Below, piece by piece: positions 1 to 5,520 of a stretch of DNA of 5,520 nucleotides (position 1 is the first letter of the stretch; each line of letters begins with the position of its first letter). The position numbers and the translations under genes were made by a program. The DNA is from a bacterium (GTDB taxonomy: Bacteria; Chloroflexota; Dormibacteria; UBA8260; Bog-877), in the NCBI GenBank assembly GCA_021817025.1, contig JAKAWF010000257.1, forward strand, positions 1 through 5,520, in the 5' to 3' direction. The notes under the pieces are model-generated. The model searched no databases, was not told the DNA's origin, and was given only the letters and a program-made list of their open reading frames with translations.

Positions 1-766
1 CGGGGTTCATGAAGAGGCACCACAACACCGGCGCCACGGCCCGCCGCACGGTCATCTGCCACCTCACGGTGTCGGAGCGCTCGGCCGCTGCCGCCAAAGC
101 GCATAGGATCAGGGTCGGGATGACGACCATCGTTGCCTCGTAGAAGGCAAGACCGCCCCCGAAAGCAACCGCGGTAGTGGCAACCCAACCATCGCCGCCT
201 CCGTTGAGCCTTCGGGAGAAGGCATAAAGCGCCAACACTGAGGCCAGGGCCGACGGCACCACCTCAAAGGCGGCCGCCAGCCAGGTCGATGCTCCCAACC
301 AACCGGCCCAGAGCCCGAAGAGGAGAACTAGGGCCAGCATCCAAAGCGATGGGTCGAAGAGGAGGCGCAGCGTGCGGTAGAGAACCCAGGTGGCAAGCCC
401 GATGAGAACGGTCACCCCCAACAGGGCCAACTGGTAGTGCAGCCCCACCACATGAGCCACCAACCAGTACTCCAGCCGCACCCCAGGCTCGAGGTGCTGG
501 AAGTTGGGAGTCATGAGGTAGTTCAGGGTGAGGCCGCTCACCTGAGCCAGACGGAGGTTCAGGAAGTCATCCGCGAGAAAGAAGCCACCTCTCTCCAAGA
601 CGAACAGGACACCGACCTGGACCAAGATCAGGAGTGCCGCGCCTAGGTCGAGGTACCGAGCATTCCGAAAAGGTCCTGACGCTTTCAGGGCGCGTGGCAG
701 CCTCCCCTCAGGGCGTGTCTCCGTCACGATCTGAGGACGGTGTGGAGGACGGCCGTGGGTGGCCAT
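1..766 (-). CDS. Polytopic membrane protein, GT-C glycosyltransferase-like, 3' end outside window
   Basis: I translated this frame by hand. It is open from an ATG at 766-764 to the window edge with no stop, giving 255 residues of an incomplete protein. Residues 1-36 are a basic, proline-rich, probably cytoplasmic tail. Hydrophobic segments follow at about 37-57, 108-130, 139-158, 162-184 and 195-226, and another begins near 243. The first loop (58-107) carries an acidic pair, D66-D67, in the context FFLADDFLNL, then H91 and E93. Topology of one helix, then an outer loop with two acidic residues, then many helices is typical of GT-C enzymes, which use polyprenyl-phosphate sugars as donors outside the membrane. 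No family can be named from the fragment. A Shine-Dalgarno site is weak (AGG nine bases before ATG). An in-frame GTG at 788-786 is a less likely start. The gene is separated from the DPM1-like gene by 258 bases and may have its own promoter. That this is a coding gene is fairly sure; the function is tentative. Confidence 0.8.
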   Translation of the reverse strand, partial: MATHGRPPHRPQIVTETRPEGRLPRALKASGPFRNARYLDLGAALLILVQVGVLFVLERGGFFLADDFLNLRLAQVSGLTLNYLMTPNFQHLEPGVRLEYWLVAHVVGLHYQLALLGVTVLIGLATWVLYRTLRLLFDPSLWMLALVLLFGLWAGWLGASTWLAAAFEVVPSALASVLALYAFSRRLNGGGDGWVATTAVAFGGGLAFYEATMVVIPTLILCALAAAAERSDTVRWQMTVRRAVAPVLWCLFMNP

Positions 767-819
767 CCTACACTGCCTGGCGAGCGCCACGCTGCCATCA
801 CAGATAGCACGTCGCTCTC

Positions 820-880
820 GGACCCTTCGGGCCGGTCCATCCCTCCGGCGGCTGAACCGACCACCCTTCCCGAAGGGTCC
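820..880. repeat. 12-bp perfect inverted repeat with 37-base spacer
   Basis: GGACCCTTCGGG at 820-831 is the exact reverse complement of CCCGAAGGGTCC at 869-880. Inside the spacer, GGTC (834-837) can also pair with GACC (859-862), which would lengthen the hairpin through an asymmetric internal loop. The right arm lies in a competing local hairpin, CCCTTC/GAAGGG at 864-869 and 872-877. No run of T follows on either strand, so it is not a standard intrinsic terminator. It could be an RNA structure downstream of the DPM1-like gene, a transcript-end stabiliser, or a spaced operator ahead of the membrane protein gene, whose start lies 53 bases beyond it. Confidence 0.5.
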
Positions 881-916
881 AGGCGCCCCGGAGCCGCGCA
901 GGTTGCCACGCGGAAA

Positions 917-928
917 GGCCACGTGGCC
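917..928. repeat. Perfect 12-bp palindrome GGCCACGTGGCC
   Basis: The sequence equals its own reverse complement and is centred on CACGTG. It lies 151 bases upstream of the membrane protein start and 97 bases after the DPM1-like stop. A nearby GCCACG at 905-910 repeats its left part in direct orientation. Symmetry of this kind suits a dimeric DNA-binding regulator, but in a region of this GC content a chance palindrome is possible. Confidence 0.3.
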
Positions 929-1024
929 CACAGCAGAGACAGATCCCCCGCGGCCGGCGATCCCACGTTCCTCGGCACCTGGCCATGGGCGCAGCCTCCG
1001 GCCGAACGCGCCGACTTCGACCGC

Positions 1025-1864
1025 TCACGGCCGGGTGCGCTCACCCCAGTGCCCGGAAGGGTCTTCAGCGCCAGATCCCGCGGCTTCCACGCCCGACTGC
1101 TCGTCAGCACGGCGCAGCGGCTCGGCCCCGGTCAGGTAGGCATATGACCGGACCCCGTGGGCAAACAGCCAGAATTCGACCGAGGTTCGGACACACCCAA
1201 TCCCGTACATGACGCTGCGGCGGAAGTTGATGGACGATGAATTGGTGTCGTATCGAGTGGGGCACGACAGCTCCCCGATGCGGGCGGAAGCGGCCATGGC
1301 TTGGGCCAGGAGCTGGTTGTCAAAGATAAAATCATCTGAATTGAGGTCGAAGCGGACCGCCTCGAGGAGGCTTCGCGCGTAGGCCCGCAGGCCGGTGTGG
1401 TACTCGGAAAGCTTGGCGCCCATCACCACGTTTTCGAATGCCGTGAGCGTGCGGTTGGCGACGTACTTGTACAGCGGCATTCCACCACGGACGGCATTCT
1501 GGGCAAGGATCCGGGAGCCAAGGGCGAGGTCGTACTCCCCGTAGGCGATCATCGCGGCCAGGGCTGGGACCAGTCGAGGAGAGTACTGATAGTCGGGATG
1601 GACCATCACGATAATGTCAGCGCCGCGGTCCAAGGCGAGTCTATAGCAGGTCTTCTGATTGGCACCGTAGCCGAGGTTGCGGCTGTGGGTGGTGGGGGTC
1701 AACCCCAGGGATTGGGCCAGTTCGACCGTTTGGTCGCTTGAGTTGTCGTCAACCAAGATCAGGTCGTCGACAATCGTGCGGTCCAGCTCGGCGATGGTTC
1801 GCTCGAGGGTATTGGCCGCGTTGTACGCCGGCAAGACGACGGCGACCCGGCGACCGTTCAGCAT
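1025..1864 (-). CDS. GT2 glycosyltransferase, polyprenyl-phosphate sugar synthase (DPM1-like)
   Basis: This 279-residue protein has a complete GT-A fold of the bacterial dolichyl-phosphate-mannose-synthase-like branch of GT2. Visible motifs are the nucleotide-binding strand VVLPAYNAANTL (9-20), LVDDNSSDQT (37-46), NLGYGANQKT (63-72), the metal-site region HPDYQY (89-94), GSR (116-118), GMPLYKYVANR (128-138), EYHTGLRAY (154-162), and NSDDFIFDNQLLAQA (175-189) with a likely catalytic acidic residue. The CPTRY segment (202-206), followed by S-I-x-F and YG, is typical of this group. Such enzymes move a sugar from a nucleotide donor (often GDP-mannose or UDP-glucose) to polyprenyl phosphate on the cytoplasmic face. 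No transmembrane helix is present, so it must bind the membrane peripherally. Residues from about 245 on are a charged, probably disordered tail. The ATG is supported by AGGAG ten bases upstream. It lies 49 bases after the double glycosyltransferase, so co-transcription is likely. Sugar and lipid specificity cannot be read from the sequence. Confidence 0.9.
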   Translation of the reverse strand: MLNGRRVAVVLPAYNAANTLERTIAELDRTIVDDLILVDDNSSDQTVELAQSLGLTPTTHSRNLGYGANQKTCYRLALDRGADIIVMVHPDYQYSPRLVPALAAMIAYGEYDLALGSRILAQNAVRGGMPLYKYVANRTLTAFENVVMGAKLSEYHTGLRAYARSLLEAVRFDLNSDDFIFDNQLLAQAMAASARIGELSCPTRYDTNSSSINFRRSVMYGIGCVRTSVEFWLFAHGVRSYAYLTGAEPLRRADEQSGVEAAGSGAEDPSGHWGERTRP

Positions 1865-1874
1865 TCCGATCCTG

Positions 1875-1879
1875 CTCCT
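1875..1879 (-). promoter_or_regulatory. Shine-Dalgarno site for the DPM1-like GT2 gene
   Basis: The minus strand reads AGGAG here, ten bases before the ATG at 1864-1862. It is a near-consensus site and supports this start codon. It lies in the 49-base gap after the upstream gene, so this gene has its own translation start and does not rely on coupling. Confidence 0.65.
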
Positions 1880-1913
1880 GTGGCTCTAACTCTTGGACGA
1901 CCCCGCACGGTGT

Positions 1914-4205
1914 CTACGGATGGCCGGACGGGGGAATGGGGCTTGAGTCGGGTGCGTCTGACGGCTTGGTCATCCGTGTTGACCGATCCGCGATAGCGGC
2001 ATGGTAAAGCCGTCGAGATGCCTGCCCGCGCCGCGTCCCGGGCGGCAGTACCCAGGTCAGCATCCAATTGGAGCGCCGGACGTAGTCAGCCCAGGGGTCC
2101 AACAGGCGCCGAACCAGCCCGAAGCTAGCGATGGGGTGGAGGGCGGCCACATCGCCGCCGACCTTCATGGCGACCAATGAATTCCTCGGCCGCCCGGTCA
2201 CCTGCCACATCAGTTCCACCATCTCCTCTCCGCTGGATTCCCACGTGTAGCGGGCGGCCCGACGCTCAACTGCCGCCACCATCGATCGTCGCACGTCGGG
2301 CTCGGCGAGAATCTCCTCGACGAGGCGTGCTCCCTGATCGGGATCCAGGGACTCAAGGGTGAGCAGATCCTCCGGGAGCACCTCGTCCAAGGACCCCTGC
2401 CGGGTGCTGAGGCAGGGGACCCCGTGGTGAGCCGCTTCGAAGGGAATCATCCCGAAGCCCTCAGAGGTGGTGGGATAGAGCACCAGAGCAGTGTGCCGGT
2501 ATAGCCACCGCTTTTCGGCTTCCGACACCGCTCCCAGCCGGATGACCCGGGGCGCGACCTCAGGGTGGGCGGCCAGCCAGGTTCCCTCGACTGCCTGAGA
2601 CGACCCATGGGATGGCTCCGGGCCCGCCAGCACCAGGTGGCCGCTCCAGCCCGCCTGGTGCAGGCGCTGGGCCACCCTCAGAGCCCACGATCTGTTCTTG
2701 TGCCGGAAGGACGCGCCCAGTACGAGGAGCGAGTCTGGCCCCAGCCCCTGGCACCCCGCTGGAGGTTTGGACTCCTCATCTTCGGCCCGGGCCGCGTCGT
2801 TTGTGCCCACGAAGGTCACTCGGGCAGGCGTCGACTGGGGGAGCAGCCCGGAGGCGAGGGCCCGCTGGTGAATCGTTGAGCTGATGAAGGTCACGCCGTC
2901 CACCGCCGCCAGTACCAGGCTCTGGGTCGCTCGGTAGGCGGCCCACTCCGGGAACGTGGCGAAGTAGGCGGGGTTGTCGAAAGCGATGAAGTCCAGCTGG
3001 CCCACGATCACACGCTCGGCGAGGCGGGCCAGCCAGTACAGCTCGGAGATGGCCGTGACTTGGTACGGCCGCACGGCCACGTCCGCTCTGTCGGTCGCCA
3101 CCGGGTGCCCCACCACGGCGGGCCGGTACCTCAGCTTGGGAACCCCCTCGAGCGCTGAGCGCGCATAGGCCGGCAGCACCTTCGGGGTGAGGAGGGTGAT
3201 GCGGGCCACCCGATCGCTGGTGGCGATAGCTCGCGTGAGCTCCAGCACCACCTTCTGTGTCCCGGTCATCGATCGGCCGAGGCAGAGGCCGTCGACCAGC
3301 ACAGACAGTCCCAGCACGGACCTCCGGGCAGCCAGCAGGGATGCGGCCAGAGGCGAGTTCCGATCCCGCTCCACCTGGCGAACCAAGGGAATGTAGTAAG
3401 GATAGCGTTCGGCCACCAGCGCATCCCCGCGATGCTGCTGCTCCTTCCGATCGCCTCCCTCGAGGAACGACGCGCCCCCCTGGTGGTAGACGAAGACGTC
3501 ATCCGCCAGCACGTGTTCGAAGCCCCAAGCCAGAGCCCGCTGGCTCCAATCTACCTCCTCACCGTAGCCGGTACCGAAGGCTTCGTCGAACTTTCCGACC
3601 ACGTCCAGCGCCAGGCGCCGGAAATACACGCAGTGGCCGATGGCCGTAGGCAGGCGGGGGCTGAGCTTGGGCGATCCCTCCCGGATGCGTTGGGCGGCGG
3701 TGTCCACGTCAATACCCGGGGGCAGATCTGGCCCCGGTCGGTTTCGGTCGGGGACTGAAACGATGGCTCCGTGATTGGTCATCGCGGTGACCGAGGCCAG
3801 GGTGGTGCTGGCATCGGCCGCCTCCCGCAGCCCCTCGAGCCACCGAGCCGCCACCACCACGTCACTGTTGACCACAACCACGTCGGCCCGCCCGCACACG
3901 TCAAAGATCAAGTTCGCGGTGCCCACGAACCCCACATTCCGAGGGCGCTTCAGAAGGACGACCGGGCGCTCGGACCCTCGCTGCCTGCTCCCGACTTCCT
4001 CCAGGGCCGCCAGCCCCTGGCGGTCGGTGCTGCCGTCGTCTACTAGCAGCAAGGGGACCGCCGGCGGAGTGTGGGCCAGGAGCGACTGGAAACATCGCTG
4101 GGCCTTATCGAAGGCATTGAAGATCGGCACCGCGACCACTTCGCGGCTGGGCACCGACGCGAGAAGGTCCCTGGCAGCGTCGACGCTAGCTGTGGCGGTG
4201 AACAA
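1914..4205 (-). CDS. Two-domain glycosyltransferase: GT2 (rhamnosyltransferase-like) fused to GT4
   Basis: The protein has 763 residues, about twice a single glycosyltransferase. Residues about 22-275 form a GT2 GT-A domain: VVAVPIFNAF (23-32), LLVDDGSTD (53-61), RNVGFVGTAN (89-98), the metal-binding NSD (113-115), GHCVYFRR (190-197) and the acceptor-side motif GYGEEVDWSQRA (213-224), then H241. This set is typical of rhamnosyltransferase-like GT2 enzymes. Residues about 300-670 form a GT4 GT-B domain: VDGLCLGRSMTGTQ (304-317), the donor-side LGASFRHKN (496-504), a VLAGPEPSHG segment (525-534), and the E-x7-E motif EGFGMIPFE (582-590) with E582 and E590. A tail of about 93 residues follows, basic and Trp-rich, with LPPGTRR at 720-726. 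Start: TTG with GGAG four bases upstream; an in-frame stop (the gmd TGA) lies just before it and the first ATG codon is at residue 142, inside the GT2 domain. It probably adds two sugars in turn to a lipid-linked glycan in the cytoplasm. Donors are unknown; a GDP-6-deoxysugar is possible given the adjacent gmd. Confidence 0.92.
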   Translation of the reverse strand: MFTATASVDAARDLLASVPSREVVAVPIFNAFDKAQRCFQSLLAHTPPAVPLLLVDDGSTDRQGLAALEEVGSRQRGSERPVVLLKRPRNVGFVGTANLIFDVCGRADVVVVNSDVVVAARWLEGLREAADASTTLASVTAMTNHGAIVSVPDRNRPGPDLPPGIDVDTAAQRIREGSPKLSPRLPTAIGHCVYFRRLALDVVGKFDEAFGTGYGEEVDWSQRALAWGFEHVLADDVFVYHQGGASFLEGGDRKEQQHRGDALVAERYPYYIPLVRQVERDRNSPLAASLLAARRSVLGLSVLVDGLCLGRSMTGTQKVVLELTRAIATSDRVARITLLTPKVLPAYARSALEGVPKLRYRPAVVGHPVATDRADVAVRPYQVTAISELYWLARLAERVIVGQLDFIAFDNPAYFATFPEWAAYRATQSLVLAAVDGVTFISSTIHQRALASGLLPQSTPARVTFVGTNDAARAEDEESKPPAGCQGLGPDSLLVLGASFRHKNRSWALRVAQRLHQAGWSGHLVLAGPEPSHGSSQAVEGTWLAAHPEVAPRVIRLGAVSEAEKRWLYRHTALVLYPTTSEGFGMIPFEAAHHGVPCLSTRQGSLDEVLPEDLLTLESLDPDQGARLVEEILAEPDVRRSMVAAVERRAARYTWESSGEEMVELMWQVTGRPRNSLVAMKVGGDVAALHPIASFGLVRRLLDPWADYVRRSNWMLTWVLPPGTRRGQASRRLYHAAIADRSTRMTKPSDAPDSSPIPPSGHP

Positions 4206-4209
4206 CAGT

Positions 4210-4213
4210 CTCC
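4210..4213 (-). promoter_or_regulatory. Shine-Dalgarno site deciding the TTG start of the double glycosyltransferase
   Basis: The minus strand reads GGAG four bases before the TTG at 4205-4203. The spacing is short, but the preceding in-frame stop at 4220-4218 leaves only CTG (directly before the TTG) as an upstream alternative. The next candidates downstream are GTG codons at residues 18 and 23, at the edge of the first GT2 strand. TTG is therefore the best start. Translation may be coupled to gmd. Confidence 0.5.
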
Positions 4214-4217
4214 GCGC

Positions 4218-5231
4218 TCAAGTCCGCGGGCGAATCACCGCGGCGGGGTCGAGGCCGGCGGCGCCGACATCGACTTCCAGCATCTCCCGAATCATCTCCT
4301 CGAAGGAGGTCTCCGCCTCCCAGCCGAGGAGTCGGCGCGCCTTGGTCGGGTCTGCCACCAGGTCGGGCACCTCCGACGGCCGGGTGTAGGCGGAGTCGGT
4401 TTCGACGTAGTCATGCCAGTCGAGTCCGACCATCTCGAAGGCCACGTCCAGGAGGTCTCGGACTGAGCGGCTGATGCCCGTGCCGATCACGAAATCGTCG
4501 GCTCGGTCCTGCTGCAGCATCAGCCACATGGCCATCACGTAGTCGCGGGCATGGCCCCAGTCACGCCGCGCTTCGAGGTTCCCGAGCCGCAGTTTGGCGC
4601 CGGACCTCAGAGCCGCAGCCGCTCCCCGGGTCACCTTGCGCGTGACGAAGTTCTCGCCCCGACGCGGGGACTCGTGGTTGAACAGGATCCCGTTGGCCGC
4701 GTACATCCCATACGCCTCACGGAAGTTCGTCGTCATCCAGAAGGAATAGACCTTAGCCACCGCGTAGGGGCTCCGCGGGTGGAACGGGGTGCCCTCGTTC
4801 TGGGGCGGGGGGGACACCCCGAACATCTCGGAGCTGCTGGCCTGATAGAAGCGGGTGGGAAGCTCCGCGGTCCGGATGGCTTCCAGGAGGCGGGTGGTTC
4901 CTAGCGCGTCCACCTCGGAGGTGTACTCCGGCTGTTCGAAGGAGACGTGGACATGACTCTGGGCGGCCAGATTGTAGACTTCATCGGGCCGGATGGCCCG
5001 GATCAGGCGGTTGATGTTGCCCGAGTCCGTCATGTCGCCGTAATGGAGGGCGAACTGGCGGGCCCCGCCCTTGAGGGCCGGCCCTTGTCGCAGGTGCTCG
5101 ATGCGGGACCGGTTGAGACTTGAGGTGCGGCGGACGACCCCGTGCACGGAGTACCCCTTGGCGAGTAGGAGCTCCGCCAGGTAGGAACCGTCCTGCCCGG
5201 TCACGCCGGTGATCAGTGCGGTGCGCGCCAT
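4218..5231 (-). CDS. gmd: GDP-mannose 4,6-dehydratase
   Basis: Gmd converts GDP-D-mannose to GDP-4-keto-6-deoxy-D-mannose in the cytoplasm, using bound NADP, as the first step towards GDP-L-fucose, GDP-D-rhamnose and related sugars. The 337 residues form an extended short-chain dehydrogenase. The Rossmann signature GVTGQDG is at 9-15, followed by SYLAE. The catalytic Y156-x3-K160 is in SPYAVAK. The active-site loop QASSSEMFG (130-138) contains E135; compared with the E. coli enzyme the catalytic Thr appears as Ser, a conservative change. [18 protein letters not shown] (185-202) and [10 protein letters not shown] (223-232) are family hallmarks. E. coli Gmd is about 373 residues; the difference is mainly a missing insert before [15 protein letters not shown] (284-298), so this is a short form, not a truncation. 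The ATG has AGAGGT six bases upstream. It is the first complete gene of the presumed operon and ends 12 bases before the double glycosyltransferase. No reductase or epimerase partner is in the window. Confidence 0.96.
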   Translation of the reverse strand: MARTALITGVTGQDGSYLAELLLAKGYSVHGVVRRTSSLNRSRIEHLRQGPALKGGARQFALHYGDMTDSGNINRLIRAIRPDEVYNLAAQSHVHVSFEQPEYTSEVDALGTTRLLEAIRTAELPTRFYQASSSEMFGVSPPPQNEGTPFHPRSPYAVAKVYSFWMTTNFREAYGMYAANGILFNHESPRRGENFVTRKVTRGAAAALRSGAKLRLGNLEARRDWGHARDYVMAMWLMLQQDRADDFVIGTGISRSVRDLLDVAFEMVGLDWHDYVETDSAYTRPSEVPDLVADPTKARRLLGWEAETSFEEMIREMLEVDVGAAGLDPAAVIRPRT

Positions 5232-5237
5232 CGGCTG

Positions 5238-5243
5238 ACCTCT
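5238..5243 (-). promoter_or_regulatory. Shine-Dalgarno site for gmd
   Basis: The minus strand reads AGAGGT six bases before the ATG of gmd. Spacing and match are good, and the GVTGQDG signature then falls at residues 9-15, as in other Gmd proteins. This fixes the gmd start with little doubt. Confidence 0.7.
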
Positions 5244-5305
5244 AGATGGTTGGGCTGCTCGGCTACCGGGGTCGGCGACTCGGCCGGTTCTCGGCGGCTG
5301 GGCTC

Positions 5306-5311
5306 ATGATA
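5306..5311 (-). promoter_or_regulatory. Possible -10 box upstream of gmd
   Basis: The minus strand reads TATCAT, five of six bases matching TATAAT, in an otherwise AT-poor region. The gmd start codon lies 74 bases further on. No convincing -35 hexamer is found 16-18 bases upstream (the region reads about GCTGGG). It may be a chance match, or gmd may be transcribed from a promoter to the right of the window. Confidence 0.25.
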
Positions 5312-5520
5312 GACGACCCCCCATGCTCCCCAGCTTTGGAGGAGCCGGCCAGAAGCGGGGCGGTCGGCGCCTGGGAGAGGGCGTGCCCCAGAAGCGGCAG
5401 CCCCGCGGGGGCAGGGGCCCGGAAGCGATGGCCCGGCGGAGGCGAGGGCCGCCCTCCCGATTCTGCCAGGGGGCGTGGTCGGTGGGCGCCGAGACCGGCC
5501 ACACGAATCTGGGAGCTGGC

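Larger units (their letters stand above)
767..1024. other. Non-coding gap between DPM1-like GT2 and membrane protein genes
   Basis: This 258-base gap is very GC-rich. Several reading frames on both strands stay open across it, but their translations are rich in R, P, G and A with no recognisable motif, and they run into the ends of both neighbouring genes in wrong frames, so I treat them as composition artefacts. The gap holds a spaced 12-bp inverted repeat and a perfect 12-bp palindrome, listed separately. I see no T-run after either on either strand and no convincing -35/-10 pair. It may hold a terminator, a promoter for the membrane protein, or both. Confidence 0.6.
5232..5520. other. Region upstream of gmd; non-coding leader or end of an upstream gene
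   Basis: The region is extremely GC-rich from 5312 on. No TAA, TAG or TGA occurs in any minus-strand frame from 5307 to 5520. One frame then ends at 5304, one at 5263, and one runs on until a TGA just inside gmd. The translations are low-complexity (P, R, G, A, S) without a motif, so none is called as a gene, but a C-terminal tail of an upstream gene cannot be excluded. A 10-bp palindrome CCCCGCGGGG is at 5401-5410, and a 10-base direct repeat CCAGAAGCGG is at 5349-5358 and 5389-5398. A 7-bp stem (one G-U pair on the plus-strand reading) could form between 5450-5456 and 5469-5475. Confidence 0.4.

Noticed and set aside
437..646. Plus-strand open frame of 69 codons
   Set aside because: It is antisense to the membrane protein gene, whose hydrophobic helices and acidic loop are much better support; the translation is H/Q/E-rich without a motif.
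820..880. Intrinsic terminator
   Set aside because: The hairpin arms are good, but no T-run follows on either strand and the loop is long, so I list it as an inverted repeat only.
724..1110. Minus-strand open frame of 128 codons across the gap at 767-1024
   Set aside because: It overlaps the end of the DPM1-like gene and the start of the membrane protein in other frames, is rich in R, G, P, S and A, has no motif, and is typical of chance frames in GC-rich DNA.
740..1147. Plus-strand open frames of 135 and 126 codons in the same gap
   Set aside because: Low-complexity R/P/A-rich translations, antisense to the ends of well-supported genes, with no recognisable domain.
1865..1913. Terminator or promoter between the double glycosyltransferase and the DPM1-like gene
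   Set aside because: The 49-base gap shows only a ribosome binding site; no hairpin or promoter-like hexamers were found.
3775..4389. Plus-strand open frame of 204 codons
   Set aside because: It is antisense to the N-terminal GT2 domain and the gmd C-terminus, both clear by motif; its Ser/Arg/Thr-rich translation is a shadow.
5263..5502. Minus-strand open frames of 79 and 66 codons upstream of gmd
   Set aside because: Both begin at GTG codons only because the window starts there, the translations are low-complexity, and they compete with each other in overlapping frames. Kept only as a note that an upstream gene may end here.

Overview
The window is GC-rich (about two thirds G+C by eye) and looks like part of a bacterial surface-polysaccharide or glycoconjugate gene cluster. 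Every supportable gene lies on the minus strand, so transcription runs from high to low coordinates. Strong GC preference at third codon positions, a TTG start and the protein flavour suggest a high-GC soil or environmental bacterium. An actinobacterium, possibly of the Acidimicrobiia type, is plausible, but this is inference; no marker gene is present.

Layout in transcription order. (1) 5232-5520 is the leader upstream of the first gene. It holds a good ribosome binding site, a weak possible -10 box, and a long stretch with no stop codon in any minus-strand frame, so the tail of another gene may enter here. (2) 5231-4218 is gmd, GDP-mannose 4,6-dehydratase, complete, short form. (3) 4205-1914 is a large two-domain glycosyltransferase: a GT2 rhamnosyltransferase-like domain, then a GT4 domain, then a basic C-terminal tail. 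It starts at TTG 12 bases after the gmd stop. (4) 1864-1025 is a soluble GT2 enzyme of the polyprenyl-phosphate sugar synthase (DPM1-like) type, 49 bases downstream. (5) 1024-767 is a 258-base non-coding gap with a 12-bp inverted repeat and a 12-bp palindrome. (6) 766-1 is the N-terminal 255 residues of a polytopic membrane protein resembling a GT-C glycosyltransferase; its 3' end lies outside the window.

How the genes may work together (inference). Gmd diverts GDP-mannose to GDP-4-keto-6-deoxymannose, the branch point to GDP-L-fucose, GDP-D-rhamnose and related sugars. The GT2-GT4 protein could add two successive sugars to a growing glycan. The DPM1-like enzyme could charge polyprenyl phosphate with a sugar, and the membrane GT-C-like protein could use that lipid-linked donor on the outer face of the membrane. 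No reductase or epimerase that completes a 6-deoxysugar, and no polymerase or flippase, is visible. The most notable points are the double glycosyltransferase with its unassigned tail and the pairing of a DPM1-like enzyme with a membrane protein cut by the window edge. I see no clearly novel system, mobile element, CRISPR array or RNA gene.
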